Below are positions 1 to 9,869 of a stretch of DNA of 64,000 nucleotides, one piece after another. A program made the position numbers and the translations under genes. This DNA is from Trichobilharzia regenti. Lineage: Eukaryota > Platyhelminthes > Trematoda > Strigeidida > Schistosomatidae. Where the stretch lies: positions 7,671,517 to 7,735,516 of the forward strand of contig OX235263.1 of NCBI GenBank assembly GCA_944472135.2, read 5' to 3'. The notes beneath the pieces are model-generated. The model made no database searches and was not told where the DNA came from. It saw only the letters and a program-made list of their open reading frames with translations. The stretch's first letter is position 1. Every line of letters starts with the position of its first letter.

Positions 1-875
1 GCCGTACTCTTCACTTGAATCCATGTTAGTCCATACTCTTTCAACTCCTCCTCCTCTTCACACGATCACCTCTATGTCACCCTTTCACTGATGTCCCACT
101 CGCCGCTTCCCTTTCGGGTTCCACTCGAGCAATGGTTTGACGTGCGCGATGTCACCCAGCGGCCTCCTCAGCCACGAGTGTCCATCTCTATCCATCTCCA
201 CTTTCTCCTTCACATCTGCTGGCTGGCGATTGCTTCTTATTTTGTTTGTTCCCAAAGTTTCTTGTTGGTGATTCTTTCCGGCCCGGCTCGGCCCGACCAT
301 CTGATCTTAAGTATAGATCCAGAGAAGACAGTTGTTGGTTGATAAAGGTAGGTCTGCAACAGGCTGTTGGAAATATTCTTTGTGACCCGCCCGCCAAGTT
401 TCTCATCCATTCCGTATAGAAGAGCTGACTGACTTGACGTTGTTTGTATTGAAAATCGGACTGACGGAATTTTGTTGTTGATTCTGGCTGGCTGAGTGAC
501 GAAGACTTCTAGATCGGTTTTAGGTTGATGAATGTGTGTGTTTCTCGCCTTCCCGATTCTCACTCGATTTGACACCCTCGTCCGTTCCGACATCCTGTAG
601 TTGAGACAATGCTCCCTAGATAAGTGAATGTATGAAGTAACTTCTTTCAAATCCCTGCCGTTGATGGTGATTGACGCTGGATGTTGTTGTTGTTGGTCGG
701 TTGGTTATTTTCATAACCTCCGTCTTGTCTATGTTCACCTGGAGTCTTGTCTTCGCCGACTGCTTCTTCGACCAGGTTGTCGGTTTTCGCTTGTAATTTT
801 CAATTTTAATTTTTTCAATTTACTTAGTCAATTTTATTCTAGTTGCAATCTGACTGATACTTTTCGCATGACGTA
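1..875 (-). mobile_element. RTE-clade LINE fragment (subfamily 1), RT C-terminal end
   Basis: Read on the minus strand, broken frames give the carboxy-terminal region of an RTE-type reverse transcriptase. Pieces include a VTSYIHLSREH-like stretch (compare FTYLGS in the intact RTE at 19691-23458), then GKARN, ILKIRW, ITNKKLWEQT and further on RRPLGDIA. These follow the usual RTE order of thumb and tail. Many frameshifts and stops make it dead. The 3' terminus lies beyond the left edge; in copy 2 (28805-29790) it is visible and ends in a short GTTCC hairpin followed by ATT repeats. Confidence 0.8.
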
Positions 876-959
876 ATTGTTATCTAAGACTTACAATTTT
901 AACGACACACATCTTTGTGAACTGTTTTTGTTGTTACCGTGAGGAATACTGAAAATTCC

Positions 960-1490
960 CGTTAATTATTTGAAGGATTTTATCATGAGCTGACATCAGT
1001 CAGAGAACCATCGGAAAACCAGCTAGGGAGTACGGCTAGACAGCTGTTTCGTCAGACCAGCGTGGGACTCCTCGTCAGTACGCACCCACCCGCCGCCACA
1101 GAGGTCCGAACCCATGGCCCTCTGATTACAAAGCGAGCTATCTCGTTGACCATTAAGCCCCTGAGATCCGATTCAATGGCTAGCCCATGAATTCTAACTT
1201 CTGCCAGACAATTTATGACCCAGCGTGACCATTTCGCAATGTCTTCTTCGAAGAGTTACTGCGTCATCTTCAACCTGCTGCATCCTACTAGTCATGGCTT
1301 CCCACTAGAACCTTAGGTGACTACTACCTACGTGAATAGGGCCAGTCACTAGTGAACAACCCAGGTGAGTGCGTACTGCTGCAGAGTCTCACACTAGGCC
1401 GACGAAACATCTGTCCAGTACTCCCAGTGCTGGTTTTCCAATGGTTTTCTAACTTATGTCGGCTCATGATGGGATCCTCCTCCAACAAAT
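960..1490. mobile_element. Hammerhead-type SINE, head-to-head foldback
   Basis: About 350 bp of the SINE lies on the minus strand (960-1310), followed at once by the 3' half on the plus strand (about 1360-1490). The minus part shows the tail (reads ATGAGCTGACATCAG on plus), the inverted ribozyme block (CAGCTGTTTCGTC on plus) and the tRNA-like box B. The plus part repeats the block as GACGAAACATCTGTCC. The same two-part arrangement recurs at 6165-6605 and 43992-44457. Confidence 0.75.
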
Positions 1491-1759
1491 ATAATTACAA
1501 TTGCATAGCTTATGAAAATAAAAAAAATGGATACGTTCTACTGAAGCCTCATGTTCCATTCGGGATCCAAGGCAATGGATATAACAAAAAGTTACAGAAC
1601 CTAAATTATATCAGGCGAGTATCGATATATGTACTGTGGATTGTGAAGAATAAAGGTTGTTACTGCTGTGGTTGTCGGAATTAGATCTGACTTCTATATG
1701 TCGACCTCAGTGCAGGAGAATATTTCCAAGCAATTAGTTGGCTACAGTATCGTGACTGA

Positions 1760-1812
1760 CGTGTGTTGTTGAAGTCCCAGCCGTATGTTCCACTCGAACT
1801 CAAGGGAATAAT
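1760..1812 (+). mobile_element. RTE 3' terminus remnant
   Basis: The sequence GTATGTTCCACTCGAA followed by CAAGGGAATAATGATAA matches the conserved RTE 3' end in this window (GTTCCA..GGAAC hairpin, then AAT repeats; compare 9310-9345). Only this terminus is present, so it is a severe 5' truncation or a piece of a SINE that borrowed the tail. Confidence 0.55.
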
Positions 1813-1904
1813 GATAATTTCGCTCTATACAGAGATACCGAATTCCAAATAAAAATATTCCTTTACCAAGTTTCTGGACATCTACCGTTACCGTTACTCT
1901 TTCC

Positions 1905-2095
1905 GTTCTGAGTGGAACATTATGGGTTCAAGCTTGGACTTTTTCACTAGCAGTGGTATTTATTTTTTCGGGGATGATATTCTTAGCCCCATGCCCACTT
2001 TTATGTCTTTAATGGTCTTTCTACCGGCTAAGTGAAGATTAGAGGTCTGTTGGCGGGGCCTGTCGAATCCTAGGCAACATGTGTCGTTGACAGCC
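1905..2095 (-). mobile_element. Decayed SINE with RTE-like tail
   Basis: On the minus strand the order is a degraded head, then a GGGGCTAAGAATATCATCCC body, then an AATGTTCCACTCAGAACG tail. The same order occurs at 25322-25562, where the tRNA-like head is clearer. The head here is too decayed to show both promoter boxes. The copy-2 counterpart is about 30815-31000. Confidence 0.5.
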
Positions 2096-2099
2096 ATTT

Positions 2100-2640
2100 A
2101 CTAGTTGATATGAATGTCATTTTATGGTGAGAGCTGGTTGCTAATCAAAATTGGTAGACAGTAATTTACGTCAATGTTTACGTCCCCAATATTGGTCATG
2201 AGAAAAGAACAAAAACAGGGACTGACTCAACAACCAATCACAGCAGACTTTGTTTACTTAGGCGGATACAATGAGCAGATAGATGATCTGACCTTCAAGA
2301 AACAGCCACAAAGAGATGAAAGATTAACTTTTAGTGAGAAACAACCAATAAGAAGATTGTGTTTGTTTGCTTACAATAATCTATAATAATGTACATTGTT
2401 GATTTCGTAAATAAACGATCTGTTTCCTGGCCCTTATCTTCTGTTGTTACAATTTAACTACCCATATCAACCAATCAGTAGTATATAATATTTTTATGCA
2501 TTAGTTAAGGAACCATTGGAAATTATGGAGTACTGAACAGCTGATTCACTCTAATAGTTTGTAACTTATAGGAGTGAATATCCACAAACCTGCTATGGAC
2601 GGAAATTAAGACCTTTAGGTTAAGCAGTTGTGCATTCAGC
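2100..2640. other. No recognisable feature
   Basis: A 70-codon open frame at 2174-2386 is interrupted by substitutions in copy 2 (31090-31300) and resembles nothing I know, so I do not call it a gene. The rest is AT-rich. Confidence 0.5.
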
Positions 2641-2644
2641 TGTA

Positions 2645-2754
2645 GCACGTTGAAAACACCGATTCTCCTCCGATCACCGAAGTTAAGAAACGTTGAGCCC
2701 GGTTAGTACTTGCGTGGGTAACCGGTTGGGAATACCGGGCATTGAAGAATTTTG
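2645..2754 (+). pseudogene. 5S rRNA-like sequence
   Basis: The stretch carries the eukaryotic 5S core: CCGATCACCGAAGTTAAG, then GAGCCCGGTTAGTACTTG, CGTGGGTAACCGGTTGGGAA and TACCGGG. This covers the internal A/IE and C-box regions. The 5' third is degenerate and the terminal stem is imperfect, so it is a pseudogene or a 5S-derived retroposon head rather than a working gene. No tandem 5S array is present. Confidence 0.75.
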
Positions 2755-2989
2755 TCGAAATGATTATTGATCCACATGGTGGCCTTCTTTAATCATTCAC
2801 TGGGCAGACTGGATTTTCATCCGAGACATTGCATCTCACCACTTTTCTTTAGTTCTCGCTGTTATAATCATCATTCTGTCATATCTTTGAGTTTCGATAA
2901 AGGATGGAAGACTAAATTTGCAGTATAAAATGATGTCATCAGCTGCGGACTACTTTAATGTTTGAGTGGTAGCAGAGAAGAGATACTGT

Positions 2990-3188
2990 GCTTTGGTGGC
3001 ACAGTGGTTAGGACTCTCGCCGACCATGCACATGGTCCGGGGTTCGAGCCCGCACTGACGCACACCTGATATCTATGATCGGCCTGCAAAATTTGGGCTA
3101 CCGATATCCATGCTGAAAATTCCATACTTGTACCGAAAATACAGTGTAGAATCAAGCTGTAAATCAAAAAAATCAAAAAAAATCAAAC
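2990..3188 (+). mobile_element. tRNA-derived SINE (family A)
   Basis: The 5' 70 nt form a tRNA-like head: box A GTGGCACAGTGG, a GACCATGCACATGGTC hairpin and box B GGGGTTCGAGCCC. About 80 nt of unrelated body and an A-rich tail with AATCAAAAAA repeats follow. Relatives with intact GCGTCG/CGACGC ends lie at 31929, 45298 and 63890. The first bases here are mutated (TTTGG instead of GTCGG). Confidence 0.8.
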
Positions 3189-3189
3189 T

Positions 3190-3954
3190 ATAAAATTAAA
3201 GCATCCAAAATGTAAGCATCACAATTTTTAGTTTAAGTTGTCATCATCAATTTATACGCTTTTAAAGTTGAAAAGAGAGGGGAGGGGTAAGACAGAAACT
3301 GGAAAAGAATAATCAACAGAACAGTGTTTGCTTGTAGCTTGTTCACATAGCAACTCAAAAAAGAAAAAACCAAAAGCGGTTACAGTTTATGAGATCAAGA
3401 TTTGTTCAGTGATGAGTTGAGATCACTGAATTAGATGACTAATTAATTAATGTAATCAAAATCAAAATTCAGTTACCAAGGGAGTGAGAGGTTAGCCACA
3501 CACACACTCTTTTTCTGTATATATAAGTCTGGTTGATTTAAATCGTCTGATTGCGATCGTTTCAGCAAATCGTAGTAAATTTGTTGTCCTTTGTCTATTT
3601 TTTATAATTTGAAGAACTTAGAAATCTCTACGAGATGTCCGGTATCAACAATATGTCTGGTAATTGTACTCCGAATGAGTCTCCAAATGTTGTACTCGTG
3701 TATATTTTTAATTGGTTAGCGGTCTATCGTTGAGCATTTCTGTGAGATCAAAGGAAAAACATACCGCAGTGGATTATTTCATTTTTCAGGTCTAACATCA
3801 GTAAGTCACATGATGTACTGCAGATGGCTGTTTTTTACTTGAAACTCCTGGGGGAAGAGAAAACATTCTGCAATAAAGTAGGCTGAAAATTGTGCACACT
3901 GTGTAAACTTATTTTTCAAATCGTGGAAAACACCCATAAAGACATTAGAAAGAA
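3190..3954. other. No recognisable feature
   Basis: AT-rich sequence with a short CA run near 3498. It is conserved in copy 2 but shows no open frame, promoter box or repeat that I can name. Confidence 0.5.
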
Positions 3955-5975
3955 GATAACATGAAGTTCAGCAAAGATGACGGACGATCTTTTCGGCGAT
4001 TTCATTTTCAAAAGTAGCTGTACAATCGCATTTAAATACATAGATACATAATACATGGATACATAATTACAACGGCGAATAAAAGGTGACAATTATTTTC
4101 AACTAGATCTGGTTTACGAGGAAAGGCTTAGATACAAAATTACACGGGATTAGAACGGATAACAAGTGTGTAAAAGATGAGTATGGAAACAAAAATTGAA
4201 ATAATAATTTTCAACTTGAAATGGAAATTAGGAGGTGTGAATATAGATTTCCTGTACGTCTCTGTACTGCAGAAGCCCTCGCCATATACATCGAGAAGCC
4301 GGAGCTTTGTGTTCAAAAGAAATTAGTCCAACGTCTACAACTACTATAGACCTAGTTTGATATGTTCCCTTAGCTTCCAATTTTTCCTGGATCTTTTTTC
4401 GTTCTCTCTGTGTGTGTGTGTGTGTGATTCTTACTCCCCCTGTCTTCATTCGCTTCACCCCATTTCTGTTTTCAGTTATAAGAACAGTTATTTTAAGTTT
4501 GTTTCCATGCTTTTCTTGCTCACATTTATAATTCGTTTAAAAATGAACTATTTTACAATTATAAAACACAAAATAATCGAGCAAGGAATATTCTTTTCGA
4601 TAAACTCCTCTTCTGGCTCTATAGTTATATATATGTTTATATACACAAAATATTCAACTGAATTATATTACACGGTTGCTAAGTGAGAATGGTTATTCTG
4701 AAAAGTTTATTGATAAGAATATGAATTTGAAACCAAAGCAGCCAAAGTTACCAACAGTTCCAAAAAAGGCCTTATTCTTTCAGATGCCGTTCCTTGGGGA
4801 CAACACTAGAGAGATACTAACACAGTGCATTAGAAATGCAGTAAAAAGAGCATTCCCTGATGCTGAATTACGTTGTACCTTTAAAACCACTCCTCTTCTG
4901 CGTTCGAGAGTAAAAGATAAACTGCCTAATTTCGCCTCATCCATGTGTATCTACCAATTTAACTGCTCCTGTGGAACCAGTCGGTTACATAGACCGCACA
5001 ATTAGGCGTGCTTTTCGTCAAATTTCCTAGCATAACCCTGTGTGGTTAAGCAAAGGCCAAAAAAAATCTATTCGTAGCGCTATTCTGGCTCATCTTGTGG
5101 ATACAGAACATAAGATTGATGTTAACCAGGCTTTTAGAGTCATTTACCGCATACCTACGAATCTCAATTTCGCCTTAAGAGTTCGACTACTAAGTATTGC
5201 TGAGGCTGGCTGTTGGGATCCATATAAACAAGCCTAATTTGTGCATGCGAAAGAAGTTAGTTCAGACGCTGTCCTTACCTTGGCCATCTAGGCTTGAATG
5301 ATTCTCAATTTTTTGTGGAAATTTCCTAATTTTAGTTGATATTCTACTCGCTATTATATCTTTATTACTATTATAATTTAAGTATTTTTACTGAACTGTA
5401 ACTGCATTGATCATACTTTACAAATCGATATTATTTAAAAATCACTAATATTGTTATTGACTACTAATCTAGAATATTCTGTGTATATAAACATGCATAT
5501 ATAACTGTAGAGCCAGAAGAGGAATTTGTCGAAAAGAATATTCTTTGCTCGATTATTTTGTGTTTTATAGATGTCTGAATGAATATTTTTGCTATATTTT
5601 ACAATTATATCTTAATCCTGTGCAATTTTTGTGTTTCTAAGGCTTTTGAAGTCTATATTCACACCTCCCAACTTCTATCTCAAGTTGAAAATTATTATTT
5701 CAATTTTTGTTTCCATACTCATTTTTTACACACTTCTTATCTGTTCTAATCTCGTGTAATTTTGTATCTAAGCCTTTCCTCATAAACCAGATCTAGTTGA
5801 AAATAATTATCACCTTTTATTCGCCGTTGTAATTATGTATCCATGTATTATGTATCTATGTATTTAAATGCGATTGTACAGCTACTTTTGAAAATGAAAT
5901 TGCCGAAAAGATCGTCCGTCATCTTTGCTGAACTTCATGTTATCTTCTTCCTAATAAACTTATTTTACATAATAA
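3955..5975 (+). mobile_element. Penelope-like element with inverted terminal repeats
   Basis: The left flank (about 3955-4665) is the reverse complement of the right flank (about 5475-5955). Shared landmarks are TGTACAATCGCATTTAAATA, CTAGATCTGGTTTA, TTTTGTTTCCATACTCAT and GAGCCAGAAGAGG in opposite sense. Between them lies the C-terminal coding end of a PLE with a GIY-YIG domain. PLEs are known to carry terminal repeats in either orientation. The RT region is missing, so this is a truncated, non-autonomous copy. Confidence 0.75.
4676..5237 (+). pseudogene. PLE GIY-YIG endonuclease region
   Basis: Frame 4676-5005 starts in the RT linker (LSENGYSEKFI, FLGDNTREI) and runs into the Cys-rich lead of the PLE endonuclease (YQFNCSCGTSRLHR, where YIG would be expected). 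After a frame break, 5040-5237 gives WLSKGQKKSIRSAILAHL and VDTEHKIDVNQAFRVIYRIP, ending at AEAGCWDPY. In PLEs this domain cuts the target DNA. The catalytic YIG is degraded (RLH) and the frame is broken, so it is inactive. Confidence 0.8.
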
Positions 5976-6164
5976 AGTTTTTTTTTACTCTTTTTAGGTC
6001 GGGATCAAGGGAGTAATAAATTTTTTGCTGTTGTTGCGGTTGTCTCAGTTAGATCTAACTCCTGTGTGTCTCTCTGAGTGTAGGGGAATAGTTCTAAGTG
6101 ATCAATTGACTGCAGTATTGTGACTGGAGGTTCATTCTAGTCAGCATAAACAACAACACCAACA
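5976..6164. other. Junction sequence between PLE and SINE
   Basis: Short low-complexity stretch including a T run and GTTGTTGCGG. No gene seen. Confidence 0.4.
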
Positions 6165-6605
6165 AAACCACTAACAGCTGTTTCGTCATATTTCTTTGGT
6201 AGTCCTCATCAGTAAGCACTCGTCACCACGGTTCGAATCCAGGACCTTCTGGTTACAAGGCTAGCGAGTTCGTAGACTATTCAGCAGACAGTGAGACCCG
6301 ATCTAATGGCCGACCCACAAATTCTAACTTCTGCCAAACAATTCAAGATATAGCGCGACTGGCACTAGCCAATGAATGTCATCGGTGGCGAGTGTTTGTC
6401 CTCCTCATAACCGACCTGCTGTGTACCTCACTGTCGGTCATAACTTCTCACTAGAACCTAGGTAACCGCAGGGTCCTAGGTTCGAACCCTGGTGTGGGGT
6501 GGGTGTGTACTGATGAAGAATCGAAAATCGGGTCGAAACATTTGTCCAGTGCTCCTTAGTTCTCTAGCTGATGTCAGCTGATAATGATATCCTGTAACAA
6601 AACAA
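6165..6605. mobile_element. Hammerhead-type SINE, second foldback
   Basis: A minus-oriented SINE (6165-6440; CAGCTGTTTCGTC, then box B complement GGTTCGAATCC) is followed by a plus-oriented 3' half (6465-6605) with GGTTCGAACCC and CTGATGAAGAATCG...GGTCGAAACA. The core is decayed in both halves. The order matches 960-1490, as expected if the foldback is a heritable form of the element or forms repeatedly. Confidence 0.75.
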
Positions 6606-6614
6606 ATCAAATTC

Positions 6615-6967
6615 CTGCCAACCAACACCTACCAGTTTGACTGCAGCTGCGGAACCAACTACATCGGGAGTACAATTGCGAAGGTTCATCATCGTATTTC
6701 CGAACATCATCCAACATGGTTAAGCAAAGGACAAACAAGATCTATTCATAGCTCTATTTTAGCACACCCTTATAGATAGTGAGCATAAGGTTGATGTTAA
6801 TACTGCATTTAAAATTATCTATTGCATTCCGACTAATCTTAATTTTTCTCTACGAGAACGTCTTCTACATACAACAGCTGAAGCAATAGGAATCCACCTG
6901 AAAATGACAAACCTGTGTGTTCAGAAGAAATTTCCTTACCTTGGCCATCGTTACATGAATGTATAAG
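6615..6967 (+). pseudogene. PLE GIY-YIG endonuclease fragment, second PLE
   Basis: The translation gives YQFDCSCGTNYIGSTIAKVH, RISEHHPTWLSKGQ and SIHSSILAH, then in a shifted frame the NTAFKIIYCIPTNLNFSL-like part and KKFPYLGHRYMNV. The YIG motif is intact. A one-base insertion near 6771 breaks the frame; copy 2 (35655-36008) lacks it. This is the C-terminal end of a PLE different from the one at 3955. Confidence 0.8.
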
Positions 6968-7027
6968 CCAGACTACTTCGTCTCCCTTCCCCTAAACCTT
7001 TAAAGTTATAAAATATTATAATTAGTA

Positions 7028-7235
7028 TACAATTGGTGGATGGTGGCTAGCAGTGGAATCCAGGATGCGCATTTCGTCGTATTTGGGACTCGTCGGCTGG
7101 ATGTACCTGCATTTCTCGGTGAGTGATGATGTTCCCACTGAGGCTCGAACCCAGTACCCATAGTTTCAAACGCCAAAGCGTTATCCACTAGACGACTTGG
7201 GCCACGAGAGCCACCTCTTGTGCAACGGGTCATGT
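7028..7235 (-). mobile_element. Sm-alpha hammerhead SINE, minus member of an inverted pair
   Basis: The minus strand reads GTGGCCCAAGTCGTCTAG (box A), GGGTTCGAGCC (box B) and then the Sm-alpha hammerhead at 7058-7102. Stem I is ATCCAG/CTGGAT, stem II is GTCC/CGAC and stem III is the loopless palindrome ATGCGCAT with cleavage after ATC. The core is CCGACGA instead of CTGANGA, and stem II has lost a G-C pair, so self-cleavage should be impaired. The pol III type 2 promoter boxes are internal. Confidence 0.85.
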
Positions 7236-7261
7236 TAATTATTGAATTAAATTTTTGATTT

Positions 7262-7425
7262 TCCCGTGGATAACGCTTTGGAGTTTGAAACTATGGGTAC
7301 TGGGTTCGAGCCTCAGTGGGAACATCATCACTCACCGAGAAATGCAGGTACATCCAGCTGACGAGTCCCAAATACGACGAAATGCGCATCCTGGATTCCA
7401 CTGCTAGCCACCATCCATCAATTGT
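7262..7425 (+). mobile_element. Sm-alpha hammerhead SINE, plus member of an inverted pair
   Basis: The plus copy mirrors 7028-7235 across a 26-bp spacer. It has box B GGGTTCGAGCC and a hammerhead at 7352-7396 with core CTGACGA, stem II GTCC...CGAC, GAAA and palindrome ATGCGCAT, then CTGGAT. It shares the stem II change (CGAC for GGAC) with its inverted partner, while copy 2 has GGAC in both members. The core is intact; stem II keeps three pairs. Confidence 0.88.
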
Positions 7426-8137
7426 ATACTAACTAAATGCCCAGACATCGTTGAAGCATCTGCACAAGAAGCCGACATGTCAACCTGAGACCGAGCACTT
7501 CGGTCCAATCAATCGACGGGAAAATCAAAAACTCAATTCAAATATTATAATTGTCCAAATTATTTCAGTTTTATTTATTTTGACCACTTCATCTTTAATT
7601 TACGTGTTATCCTGTGTAAAATTAATTTATTCTAACCATTTCTAACTTTTAACTGAGTGTATTAATTTTATTCGTTAATTATCACCCCACTGCTTGACAT
7701 GTTGACACTGACTGACTAATTATTGTTAACAAACATATCAGTGCCACTTGATGATTGGTAAACTGTTGTGTATTGTAATAAAAATAATGCTATACGCGTT
7801 TATATTAGAGTAGAGCTAGAGTGAGATGAGGATCTAATTGAAAAAAGTAAATATTTCTTCACTCGCTCAATCTTTCTGTTTTCTAAACGTGCAAATGGGG
7901 ATTTTTTTCTATATTTAACACCTGAAATGACCAACAATCTGTTATAACAGTTTTATCAGAATAACAATCTTCCCAAGAAAGAGCAAAAAACAATACGTAT
8001 TTCAAGAACATACTGTACAGTAAATCAACTATTTAAAGAATTCAGTGTATATAATACAATAAAAAGAGTATACAGGGAAAAATGACAACAACTCATTGAA
8101 GGAGGGCAAGTAACCCAACCAATAATATATATATAAT
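7426..8137. other. No recognisable gene; intron-like AT-rich DNA
   Basis: A 64-codon frame at 7451-7645 has no family resemblance and is not convincing. The equivalent stretch in copy 2 lies downstream of the DYNC2LI1 stop codon. Confidence 0.45.
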
Positions 8138-8344
8138 CTAAGCAATAAGTAATCCTTCTGAGGTGACTTGTTGTAGTAAATTATACATTTTTCGTTCAGC
8201 TTGACGTCTTTTCTCTTCCAGTTCATTGTCTTTTGCCTTTCGAGCTGTATCAATGAATGATTCAGCATATTGAGGATCTTTACTTGGATTGAAGATACCA
8301 GTTGTCTCTTGTTTCGTATGACGTAATGATGTTGTCTCAAGTTT
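8138..8344 (-). pseudogene. Orphan duplicate of the last DYNC2LI1 exon
   Basis: The minus strand carries an acceptor (GATCCAG before AAACTTGAG) and an open frame of 68 codons plus stop. It contains NPSKDPQYAE, the motif at the C-terminus of dynein-2 light intermediate chain (compare DPARDPQYAE in vertebrates), then a charged helix EEKRRQAERK. It matches the exon at 37174-37380 with two amino-acid changes (I for V, F for L). The other exons lie only next to copy 2. A left-hand gene outside the window could splice to it only if its remaining exons lay to the right, where 8.3-28.8 kb shows none. Confidence 0.8.
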
Positions 8345-8552
8345 CTGGATCATTTGTGAGCGATAACAAAAAAGAATAGCAAAAAATGTTTTTTATGAAT
8401 GCATAAATGAGAATTTGAAAATTCATGAATAATCCCCATCCAGGGTATTAATGAAAACAAAACACATAGTTCAGTGAAGAGTCTGTCTTTTCGGTGGCGA
8501 ATTCATTTTCTATCTTAGCTGTACAATCGCAAATATATATATATATATAGCA

Positions 8553-8868
8553 GGTTGAAGATGAGGCAGTAACTCATCGAAGAAGACATTACGAAGTGGT
8601 CGCGCTATGTCGTGAATTGGCAGAAGTTAGAATTCAAGGACCATTGGATCGGGTCCCAGTGGCTCAATGGTCTACGAGCTCGCCTTGTAACCAGAAGGTC
8701 CTGGGTTCGAACCCTGGCGGTGGGTGCGTACTACTGAAGAGTCCCAAACTAGGACGAAACAGCTGTCCAGTACTCCCAGTACTGGTTTTCCAGTGGTTCT
8801 CTAACCAATGTCAGCTCATGATTAAATCCTCCATGCAATCAAACAAAATCCCTACAAAAACCAGTACT
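8553..8868 (+). mobile_element. Hammerhead-type SINE, full-length plus copy
   Basis: It begins after a TA run with AGGTTGAAGATGAGGCAGTA and ends AATCCCTACAAAAACCAGT. The head is tRNA-like: box A GTGGCTCAATGG, box B GGGTTCGAACCC. It is followed by the hammerhead-like block (8728-8773) and a tail with GTTCTCTAACC and TCAGCTCATGA. Copy 2 is at 37617-37935. Head, ribozyme sequence and tail all differ from Sm-alpha. Confidence 0.82.
8728..8773 (+). ncRNA. Hammerhead-like ribozyme, second family
   Basis: Stem I is GTACTA pairing with CAGTAC (five of six pairs). The core is CTGAAGA, which fits CUGANGA. Stem II is GTCC/GGAC with loop CAAACTA. GAAA follows, then the loopless palindrome ACAGCTGT as stem III, and cleavage after GTC. 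The layout is that of the Sm-alpha hammerhead, but stems I and III have different sequence. The mismatch is the pair next to the core. Activity is not shown. Confidence 0.7.
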
Positions 8869-8929
8869 TGAAAATATATATATATATATGTGATTTTGTA
8901 TGTACTTTTATTAACAGCTGCCTACTTTG

Positions 8930-9345
8930 CTGGCTGGTTCCGTATACTGAAGATCAGATGGTCAGCCAACCGGATAGCCAGAAAGAATTAGCAACAACAA
9001 ACCCTGGTAACAAACTAGTCAATAGTCTATTGCACAATAAAAATGTAGGAGAAAATCGAGATGGGTTGATTGTGCATACGTTGAGAAGGCAATCGAATGA
9101 CATGGCGCTCGATGCAGGTCATCCCTCGAATGGAAGCCCAATGGAAAGCGTGGAGTGGGTCGTCGGTGTGAGGGTGACATGGAGGAAGTCATGCGAATTG
9201 AAGGAGAGGGAGATGAGAGATTACAGTCAATCCGGGGGCTAGCCAGCTTAAGAGGACGACAGAAAACAAAACAAAGTGTAGATGTGCTGTTGAAGCCAGC
9301 CCTATGTTCCACTTGGAACCCAAAGGAATAATAATAATAATAAGA
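8930..9345 (+). mobile_element. RTE-clade LINE (subfamily 1), truncated 3' end
   Basis: A 5'-truncated copy beginning in the RT tail (counterpart of the ILKIRW region), followed by the 3' UTR. It ends with CCTATGTTCCACTTGGAACC, then AAAGGAATAATAATAATAA. The GTTCC..GGAAC hairpin plus AAT repeats is the family's 3' terminus. Stops are frequent. Confidence 0.75.
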
Positions 9346-9539
9346 AGTGGATCTTGGAGATCACACGAAGAGTGGATGCTTCTGCTCCACTACTGACAGT
9401 AACCTTTAGCCATATCATCAACAATCTTCATTCATTGGTTTTTAGTATTTCCACGATGAAAGCCAAGCCACTCCTCACACCTCCATAAGTTGTTCAAACC
9501 ACCAGTCAAAAACTTTGCTGATAGACACCAGGTATGGAT

Positions 9540-9745
9540 TTGATCATTCTCTCTAACTCTTTTCCAATCTAATTTGATATCAGCCAATATTACTCGTCAA
9601 GGTAGCTGATAACTTGGCATGAGTGTAACTCGTAACCTAGCCATCTTGATCGATATAATTTCAAAACCTTATCGATTGATTTTCCCTCCTTACCTACTAA
9701 CAGTTTACATATATAATCTTAACATTACTTACCATATTTTACCAT
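9540..9745 (-). mobile_element. Decayed RTE (subfamily 2) RT tail
   Basis: The plus-strand text follows the order of 20060-20250 of the intact RTE: GATATCAGCCAATATTACTC, CGTCAAGGTAGCTGATAACT and TCGATTGATTTTCCCTCC all have close counterparts there. It is heavily diverged, so an old insertion. Confidence 0.65.
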
Positions 9746-9869
9746 TTAACATCAAAGGCAGAACGTTAATATCTATTTTCAAGAGTTGGTCTGTAAGGAT
9801 TAAATTTGTTTTTACAAGTTCGACCAGTGAGGTTCAACCAACCAGTCAGTCAAGTGTGAGGATGGATTT

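Noticed and set aside
1352..1684. A 110-codon protein-coding gene (also 30267-30599)
   Set aside because: The frame crosses the ribozyme block and tail of a SINE and has no recognisable domain; it is open by chance.
7006..7233. A protein on the minus strand of the Sm-alpha pair
   Set aside because: It overlaps the tRNA-like head and ribozyme entirely; noncoding.
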